Positions 7,309 through 10,949 of a DNA stretch of 10,949 bases are shown in pieces. The stretch lies in contig QHXH01000210.1 in the NCBI GenBank assembly GCA_003222855.1, positions 7,055-18,003 on the forward strand. The letters are read 5' to 3'. A program made the position numbers and the translations under genes. The notes below the pieces were generated by a model. The model searched no databases, was not told the DNA's origin, and saw nothing but the letters and a program-made list of their open reading frames with translations. The DNA is from Acidobacteriota bacterium. Its GTDB lineage: Bacteria > Acidobacteriota > Blastocatellia > Pyrinomonadales > Pyrinomonadaceae. Numbering within the stretch: position 1 is the stretch's first letter; the number at the start of each line of letters is the position of its first letter.

Positions 7309-8172
7309 ATGAAAAAGCTGTTAGCTCAAGCCCTTGTCCTGCTGATTGCGATGACAATCACGATCAGCACATTCGCACAGTCGCCAGGCAACGTGACGCG
7401 CCAACGGCGCACGGCAACCGATGGAACATTGCCAGCCGCAGATATGGATGCGAAAACGTCTGATGACAAAATGTCGGACACGAAAACTGATAAGGACAAA
7501 CGCAAGCCGGCTCCGGAAGTCACCGCCGACGGGAAAACTAATCGCACCGACGAAGCTTCCGAGGAAGAAGCGATCGTTCCGTACTACAACAACTTTTTCA
7601 CGAACTATCGCCTTGGCCCTGAGGACGTGATCTCCGTGAATGTGTTTCAGCAGGAGAAATACTCGAAGCAGGGTATAAAGATTCCGCCGAGCGGCCGCGT
7701 CTATCTCGCCCTGATTCCCGATGGTCTGTTTGTGAATGGCAAGACGCCGGATCAGGTGGCCGAGTTAATCAAAAAGCGCTACGACGAATTCATCATCGAT
7801 CCGCAGGTTTCAGTTTCTTTGGACCAGGCCGGATCGTATCGCTATAGCGTCGTCGGCGATGTCGCGCAGCCGGGAATCAAGTTAATGAGCCGGCGCTTAT
7901 CGGTGAGCGAAGCGGTAGCCGAAGCCGGCGGCGTTTTGCAAACCGGCAATCGCAGCCGTATCGTCGTGCTGCGCAAACAACAGGATGGAACATTAAAGCC
8001 GATTCCGGTGAACCTGAGTGCGGTGTACAAGGGTCAGACTCCTGATTCGGTCTATCTCGTTCCGGGCGATCAAGTGATCGTGCCGGGCAACAAGTTGAAG
8101 AAACTGCAAACGATCATGGGATTCACCCAGGTGCTCACGTTCGCGAATTTGTTTAGAGGCGGACTGTTTTAG
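7309..8172 (+). CDS. Wza-type polysaccharide export protein (Poly_export plus SLBB)
   Basis: 287 residues from the ATG at 7309. I preferred this start to the ATG at 7213, which overlaps the previous stop, because GGAGG (7297-7301) lies 7 bases upstream and MKKLLAQALVLLIAMTITIS begins a clear signal peptide, with likely cleavage after TFAQ (24). No lipobox cysteine is present, unlike E. coli Wza. A charged Lys/Asp-rich linker spans about 36-92. The polysaccharide export domain begins YRLGPEDVISVNVF (100-113). An SLBB domain follows, with YSVVGDVAQPGI (179-190) and YLVPGDQVIVPGN (249-261). A short C-terminal helix follows. It is shorter than Wza (about 380 residues) and resembles the export proteins of XrtA-linked loci (TIGR03027, from memory). 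It would export the polymer made by the upstream genes. Confidence 0.92.
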   Translation: MKKLLAQALVLLIAMTITISTFAQSPGNVTRQRRTATDGTLPAADMDAKTSDDKMSDTKTDKDKRKPAPEVTADGKTNRTDEASEEEAIVPYYNNFFTNYRLGPEDVISVNVFQQEKYSKQGIKIPPSGRVYLALIPDGLFVNGKTPDQVAELIKKRYDEFIIDPQVSVSLDQAGSYRYSVVGDVAQPGIKLMSRRLSVSEAVAEAGGVLQTGNRSRIVVLRKQQDGTLKPIPVNLSAVYKGQTPDSVYLVPGDQVIVPGNKLKKLQTIMGFTQVLTFANLFRGGLF

Positions 8173-8193
8173 TGAGCAGTGTTTGAGGCTTGA

Positions 8194-8341
8194 GTGCCGT
8201 TTGGCACCGGATATTTATAGATTCACGCATCGTTAGAGTTCTCGACCAGCCCGTTCACGGGCGACAGAAATTATTTCGCTCCTGCGGAGCTTAGCGAGAT
8301 TTCAAGTGCTCTGGACTATAAACATTTTGCCGCTACGCGGC
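8194..8341. repeat. Cluster of short GC hairpins in the spacer and next gene's 5' end
   Basis: Four perfect 5-base-pair hairpins occur within 150 bases: GTGCC-GTTT-GGCAC (8194-8207), GCCCG-TTCA-CGGGC (8249-8262), GCTCC-TGC-GGAGC (8278-8290) and GCCGC-TAC-GCGGC (8329-8341). None is followed by a T-run, so none is a convincing terminator for the export gene. The spacing and the TGC/TAC loops suggest one or more intergenic repeat elements. The last two surround the GTG used as the start of the next open frame, so that start is doubtful. Confidence 0.5.
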
Positions 8342-9385
8342 GGACCGGGAGTAAAGATCTTTCGCGCCTTCGCCGCTCAACACTTGCTGCTCACTTTCTT
8401 TTTCCTCCTGTTCACCGCTCACTGCTCACTGTTCACTGTCTTCGCCTCACCCTGGACGCGCCAACCATCCGGAACGATGGCCTGGCTGCGCGCGGTTTAC
8501 TTCCTCGATCAGAGTCGCGGATGGGTCGCCGGCAGCAACGGCACTCTCCTTCGAACCACAGACGGTGGCGCGACTTGGAAAAAGCTTTCCCCGCTCACCA
8601 AAGACACATTGCAAGACGTTTACTTCGCCGACACGGAAGCCGGTTGGCTGGTCGCGACCCGTGACATTTTCAAATTGAAATCAAACGAGCCGGCTTCCTA
8701 TCTCTTAAAGACCGAAGACGGCGGCATGAATTGGCAACCGGTTTTTCTTAGCAGTTCAGATATGAATGCGCGTCTTGTGCGGCTGGTGTTTGCCGACGCT
8801 CAGCATGGCTGGGCGTTTGGTGAGTCCGGTGTCGTGTTCGGCACCCGCGATGGCGGCGCACACTGGTTGCGACAAACGGCGGCGACAAAGCATCTGCTGC
8901 TCGGCGGCGCGTTTGCTGACGCGGCGCATGGATGTTTGGTCGGCGCAGGCGGCACGATCATTCATACGAGTGACGGCGGCACGAACTGGCAAACAAGTTT
9001 CGTGCGCGATGGCGCGCACGTTCGATTTAATGCTGCGAGTCTTGTCGGCAATCGCGGTTGGGCCGTAGGCGCGGCGGGCCAGATCTTCGCGACCAACGAT
9101 GGCGGCCGCACATGGTTCGCCGAAACGTCGGCTACCGATACGGACCTCCTCGACGTGGATTTCATCGATGCGAGCGAAGGCTGGGCCGTCGGGGCCGGAG
9201 GGCTCATGCTGCACACGCGAGACAGCGGCATTCATTGGTCTCCGGAATCAACTGACACGTCGCACGCACTGCAACGCCTCTTTATTATCGATCGCCGTCA
9301 TGCCTGGGCGGTCGGATTCGGAGGCACAATTTTGAAGTTTGGCGAATCGAGCGCGCCGCAACTCCGCGGGCTCAACTCATTTTAA
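8306..9385 (+). CDS. Secreted Ycf48-like beta-propeller protein
   Basis: 359 residues if the GTG at 8306 is used; the true start is uncertain, because this GTG has no good Shine-Dalgarno and lies in repeat sequence. A hydrophobic stretch at about 27-46 (LLLTFFFLLFT onward) looks like a signal peptide core, with cleavage near FASPW. The rest is seven repeats of the form GW.VG..G.I..T.DGG.TW, at about 72-91, 113-143, 168-187, 209-228, 251-270, 292-311 and 333-345. These are typical of Ycf48/HCF136-like and BNR-type beta-propellers. In cyanobacteria Ycf48 assists photosystem II assembly; in heterotrophs similar proteins are secreted with unknown roles, so no photosynthetic function is implied. 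The last blade lacks its DGG.TW half. The gene is likely independent of the EPS run, being separated from it by 133 bases of hairpins. Confidence 0.8.
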   Translation: MLWTINILPLRGGPGVKIFRAFAAQHLLLTFFFLLFTAHCSLFTVFASPWTRQPSGTMAWLRAVYFLDQSRGWVAGSNGTLLRTTDGGATWKKLSPLTKDTLQDVYFADTEAGWLVATRDIFKLKSNEPASYLLKTEDGGMNWQPVFLSSSDMNARLVRLVFADAQHGWAFGESGVVFGTRDGGAHWLRQTAATKHLLLGGAFADAAHGCLVGAGGTIIHTSDGGTNWQTSFVRDGAHVRFNAASLVGNRGWAVGAAGQIFATNDGGRTWFAETSATDTDLLDVDFIDASEGWAVGAGGLMLHTRDSGIHWSPESTDTSHALQRLFIIDRRHAWAVGFGGTILKFGESSAPQLRGLNSF

Positions 9386-9392
9386 ACTCGAT

Positions 9393-9420
9393 CCCCGCAC
9401 TAAAGTGCTGGGCTATTTTC
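9393..9420 (+). terminator. Possible weak terminator after the beta-propeller gene
   Basis: CCC-C-GCACT-AA-AGTGC-T-GGG (9393-9412) forms an 8-pair stem with one mismatch, 7 bases after the stop codon. It is followed by CTATTTTC, a short, interrupted T-run. A second perfect hairpin, CGTCCGC-TGC-GCGGACG (9424-9440), follows at once but is trailed by A residues. The pair may together be one dispersed palindromic repeat that also ends transcription. Confidence 0.4.
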
Positions 9421-9448
9421 AAACGTCCGCTGCGCGGACGAAAATCAG

Positions 9449-9478
9449 TTGACAGGCTGCCTCGCGTAATAGTAGAAC
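9449..9478 (+). promoter_or_regulatory. Candidate promoter for the small secreted NTF2-like gene
   Basis: A perfect -35 hexamer TTGACA is at 9449-9454. The best -10 I can find is TAGAAC at 9473-9478 (18-base spacing, four of six matches); TAGTAG at 9470-9475 is an alternative at 15 bases. It lies about 60 bases before the next start codon and after the preceding gene's hairpins, which makes the position sensible. The -10 is weak, so confidence is low. Confidence 0.3.
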
Positions 9479-9539
9479 TTCGCCCGCTCGCTCTGTTGTA
9501 AGATTTCTCAGCACACTTCAACCCCGAGGAGAACTACGA

Positions 9540-9980
9540 ATGAAAAGACATCTACCCCTGGCCGCGCTGGTTGTTCTGGTGTTCGCCGCATTCTGCGTCG
9601 CGCAGGATGCAACTCCGTCGCCTTCGCCGGCGGCTAAACCAAAACCGAGGATGAGTAAGGCCGCTTTGATGAAGAAACTTTCGGCCAACGAGAACGCGCT
9701 TTGGAACGCCTGGAAGAATAAGGACGCAAAGCCATTCAACATGTGGCTGGCGGTCGACAGTGTAATGGTTGGCGAACAAGGCGAAGTGAAGTCATTCAGC
9801 CTCAGTGATTGGAAACTGACGATGGTCAATGCCGATGCGGCATTTCTGACCTATAAGGGTTCCGCGGACGGAACCTGCGGCGGACAAGCGATCCCAACGG
9901 TCTGGGCCAGCAGCCTCTGGGTGAATCGTAAAGGCAAGTGGCAGGCGTTCTCGCATCAGGAGACGCCCGTGAAGCCATAG
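9540..9980 (+). CDS. Small secreted NTF2-like (DUF4440/SnoaL-type) protein
   Basis: 146 residues; ATG preceded by GAGGAG (9525-9530). A signal peptide spans about 1-21 (MKRHLPLAALVVLVFAAFCV, cleavage near AQ|D), then a Pro/Ser/Lys-rich linker to about 36. The rest resembles the DUF4440/SnoaL-like branch of the NTF2 fold: a helix with NENALWNAWKNKDAKPF (50-66), the strand WLAVDSVMVGEQGEV (69-83), and a final strand pair ASSLWVNRKGKWQAFSHQE (123-141). Members of this fold are small-molecule-binding or enzymatic cone-shaped domains. No catalytic residues can be named here, so the function is unknown. It has its own candidate promoter and a strong terminator, so it is probably a single-gene unit. 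Confidence 0.75.
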   Translation: MKRHLPLAALVVLVFAAFCVAQDATPSPSPAAKPKPRMSKAALMKKLSANENALWNAWKNKDAKPFNMWLAVDSVMVGEQGEVKSFSLSDWKLTMVNADAAFLTYKGSADGTCGGQAIPTVWASSLWVNRKGKWQAFSHQETPVKP

Positions 9981-10055
9981 TATCCGGGAGCCCGACCGTG
10001 AGACCGTGCTTGGTCCAGAACCGCTTGCGGTAGCAAACGAATATTTGATTGATCA

Positions 10056-10083
10056 AGGGGCGGGATGTCCGCCCCTCTTTTTC
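10056..10083 (+). terminator. Intrinsic terminator of the NTF2-like gene
   Basis: AGGGGCGG (10056-10063), loop GATGT, CCGCCCCT (10069-10076) form a perfect 8-pair GC-rich stem followed by CTTTTTC. It lies 75 bases after the stop codon of the gene at 9540, and ends just before the convergent minus-strand gene's stop at 10091. On the minus strand the stem is not followed by T residues, so it works for the plus strand only. Confidence 0.8.
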
Positions 10084-10090
10084 GTCGACG

Positions 10091-10465
10091 TTAGTTAATT
10101 GGCTGGGTGACTTCAGTGAGTTTAGTCACATGAATCGTGTCGCCTTCGACGGTGCCTTCGACTGCGACCATCACGCCCTTCTCAGTCTTGGTGTTCTTCA
10201 ACACCTCTTCGGCGCTGCTGTTTCCCTTCTCATCAAGCTTGTACAGTTTGTGATCGGCATAGACCGCATAGCCACTGGTTTCGCACGAATCCATTAGAGC
10301 GCACTTTGTCGAATGGTTTTTCGTGCGCGTTTCCAGGTCCTTGGCGGATTCGGCGCAAGCGTTGTCGATCAGATTGCCGGTGATCGTGACTGACTTGTTG
10401 CCCTGCGCGTAAATCAGCGCTGCGAACAAAAGCGATAAAGTAATTGCTAACAGTTTTCGGTTCAT
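10091..10465 (-). CDS. Small secreted three-cysteine protein, function unknown
   Basis: 124 residues from the ATG whose complement is at 10463-10465. A longer frame to 10618 exists, but this start has AGAGGAG (complement of 10476-10482) at a good distance and opens a signal peptide, MNRKLLAITLSLLFAALIYA, with cleavage near YA|Q. The mature part has strand-like segments: VTITGNLIDNACA (26-38), then H51 and cysteines at 55 and 61 in KCALMDSCETSGYAVY (54-69), then KLYKLDEKGN (73-82), and a closing beta stretch VMVAVEGTVEGDTIHVTKLTEV (98-119). Cysteines 37, 55 and 61 plus His51 could form a metal site or a disulfide; this is inference. I recall similar short secreted hypotheticals in Acidobacteriota but cannot name a family with certainty. 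It is convergent with the NTF2-like gene. Confidence 0.75.
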   Translation of the reverse strand: MNRKLLAITLSLLFAALIYAQGNKSVTITGNLIDNACAESAKDLETRTKNHSTKCALMDSCETSGYAVYADHKLYKLDEKGNSSAEEVLKNTKTEKGVMVAVEGTVEGDTIHVTKLTEVTQPIN

Positions 10466-10534
10466 TGGGGTCAATCTCCTCTTTGAGTGAAAGCATTGTA
10501 CGCCGTCAGTGACGATCAAAGCACGGCGAGGGCC

Positions 10535-10601
10535 GGGCAGTAGCCCGACCATAAGGGAGGGCGTGATAGGAACGCCCTTGCTGACGCGCGGGCTACTGCC
10601 C
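10535..10601. repeat. REP-like palindrome, copy 2 (complete)
   Basis: A 67-base imperfect palindrome with 28-base arms at 10535-10562 and 10574-10601 and an 11-base loop. GGGCAGTAGCCCG pairs with CGGGCTACTGCCC. Its inner arms, ACCATAAGGGAGGGC and GCCCTTGCTGACGCGC, match those of the copy at 5744-5817 in reverse orientation, with T/A differences at the tips. It supplies the stop codon (complement of 10593-10595) of the minus-strand lysyl-tRNA synthetase fragment, so it lies across that reading frame's end. Confidence 0.85.
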
Positions 10602-10837
10602 CGACTTTTCACCATCATCTGACTTATGTTCCGGTCTCATGTGCGGAAATAAAATCACGTCGCGGATTGAATGTTTGTTCGCGAGCAGCATCGCTAAGCG
10701 ATCGATGCCGACGCCGATTCCTGCTGCCGGCGGCATTCCGTAAGACAATGCGCGAATGTAATCTTCATCCATCACCATCGCTTCTTCATCGCCACGCTCG
10801 CGTTGAATGACTTGGTCCTTGAAGCGCTGATACTGCA
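10593..10837 (-). pseudogene. lysS: Lysyl-tRNA synthetase C-terminal fragment
   Basis: The minus strand encodes about 80 residues that match only the end of class II LysRS: QRFKDQVIQRERGDEEAM, then DEDYIRALSYGMPPAAGIGV, then class II motif 3 (GIGVGIDRLAML) and SIRDVILFPHMRPE, the usual C-terminus. Motifs 1 and 2, the anticodon-binding domain and the rest of the catalytic core are absent. Homology stops at the bases where a half REP-like palindrome begins (10838). Beyond it a different reading frame ends at 10877. The frame stays open through the half repeat to an ATG at 10878-10880, with GGAG in range upstream, so a 95-residue hybrid could be translated; it could not aminoacylate. The tail HKSDDGEKSGQ after MRPE is extra, and its stop lies in REP copy 2. 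Either the gene is broken by a repeat-mediated event or the contig is misjoined here. Confidence 0.75.
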
Positions 10838-10866
10838 GTGTCAGAAGCCCGACCGTAAGGGAGGGC
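10838..10866. repeat. REP-like palindrome, half copy 3
   Basis: Twenty-nine bases beginning GTGTCAGAAGCCCGACCG are identical at 28 of 29 positions to one arm of REP copy 1 (complement of 5789-5817) and closely match the left arm of copy 2. The second arm is absent: after GAGGGC the sequence continues AATTCACCAATCATTC with no complementary partner. The repeat is therefore truncated exactly at its loop side, and its other side abuts the lysyl-tRNA synthetase fragment. Confidence 0.85.
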
Positions 10867-10876
10867 AATTCACCAA

Positions 10877-10949
10877 TCATTCAAAGGGCTCCGCACCTTG
10901 GCCGTTGATGACATAGTCGATCGCTCGTTGAACCTGCTCCTCCGTCCAA
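10877..10949 (-). CDS. C-terminal end of an unidentified protein (partial)
   Basis: An open minus-strand frame enters from the window edge and ends with TGA at the complement of 10877-10879. The visible 23 residues end in WTEEQVQRAIDYVINGQGAE followed by PFE. TEEQVQRAIDYVIN is a plausible amphipathic helix. It does not match the part of LysRS that should precede the fragment downstream. Its TGA overlaps the ATG of the hybrid frame as ATGA. Too short to name; it may be non-coding. Confidence 0.3.
   Translation of the reverse strand, partial: WTEEQVQRAIDYVINGQGAEPFE

Noticed and set aside
8756..9235. 159-residue minus-strand open frame
   Set aside because: It is fully antisense to the beta-propeller repeats, has no domain or start signal, and reflects the biased base use of the repeats on the other strand.
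8306..9385. Photosystem II assembly factor
   Set aside because: The Ycf48-like repeats are real, but such propellers are common secreted proteins in non-photosynthetic bacteria and nothing else here is photosynthetic.
10466..10618. Longer start for the minus-strand three-cysteine protein at 10618
   Set aside because: The extension translates REP copy 2 and an intergenic stretch. The ATG at 10465 has a ribosome-binding site and a signal peptide.
1..10949. CRISPR array, tRNA or rRNA genes, insertion sequence or transposase
   Set aside because: The repeats are palindromes at irregular distances with no equal spacers, and I saw no tRNA cloverleaf, rRNA signature or transposase motif on either strand.

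Overview
The window carries the downstream part of an exopolysaccharide (EPS) biosynthesis and export locus, then a few unrelated secreted-protein genes and a repeat-riddled end. I think it comes from an Acidobacteriota genome of the Blastocatellia/Pyrinomonadaceae kind. That is inference from the gene set, the moderately high GC, the many small secreted proteins and several families of short palindromic repeats between genes. No rRNA or tRNA is present to confirm it.

Positions 1-8172 hold six plus-strand genes in one direction: a TPR-repeat protein (5' end outside the window), a Wzz/GumC-type chain-length determinant, an ExeA-like AAA ATPase, a CpsD/CapB-type tyrosine autokinase, an undecaprenyl-phosphate sugar phosphotransferase, and a Wza-type periplasmic/outer-membrane export protein. 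The combination of TPR protein, separate ExeA-like ATPase, split chain-length determinant and kinase, membrane sugar transferase and short export protein is the set known from exosortase (XrtA/PEP-CTERM)-linked EPS loci. No exosortase is visible here. The likely job of the genes is as follows. The sugar transferase primes undecaprenyl phosphate. The chain-length protein and autokinase control polymerisation and chain length. The ATPase and TPR protein help assembly or secretion. The Wza-like protein passes the polymer through the periplasm and outer membrane. Two junctions in the run (kinase/sugar transferase and chain-length/ATPase) contain palindromic repeats, and the leader of the export gene can form two competing hairpins.

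Positions 8173-10090 hold a hairpin-rich spacer, a secreted seven-bladed Ycf48-like beta-propeller protein, a small secreted NTF2-like (DUF4440-type) protein and a good intrinsic terminator. The minus strand from 10465 back to 10091 encodes a small secreted three-cysteine protein of unknown role.

The last 400 bases are the oddest part. A minus-strand piece encodes only the motif-3 end of class II lysyl-tRNA synthetase. It lies between a complete REP-like palindrome, which supplies its stop codon, and a half copy of the same palindrome, which replaces the rest of the gene. An unrelated reading frame follows immediately upstream. This is either a repeat-mediated gene break or an assembly join at a repeat.
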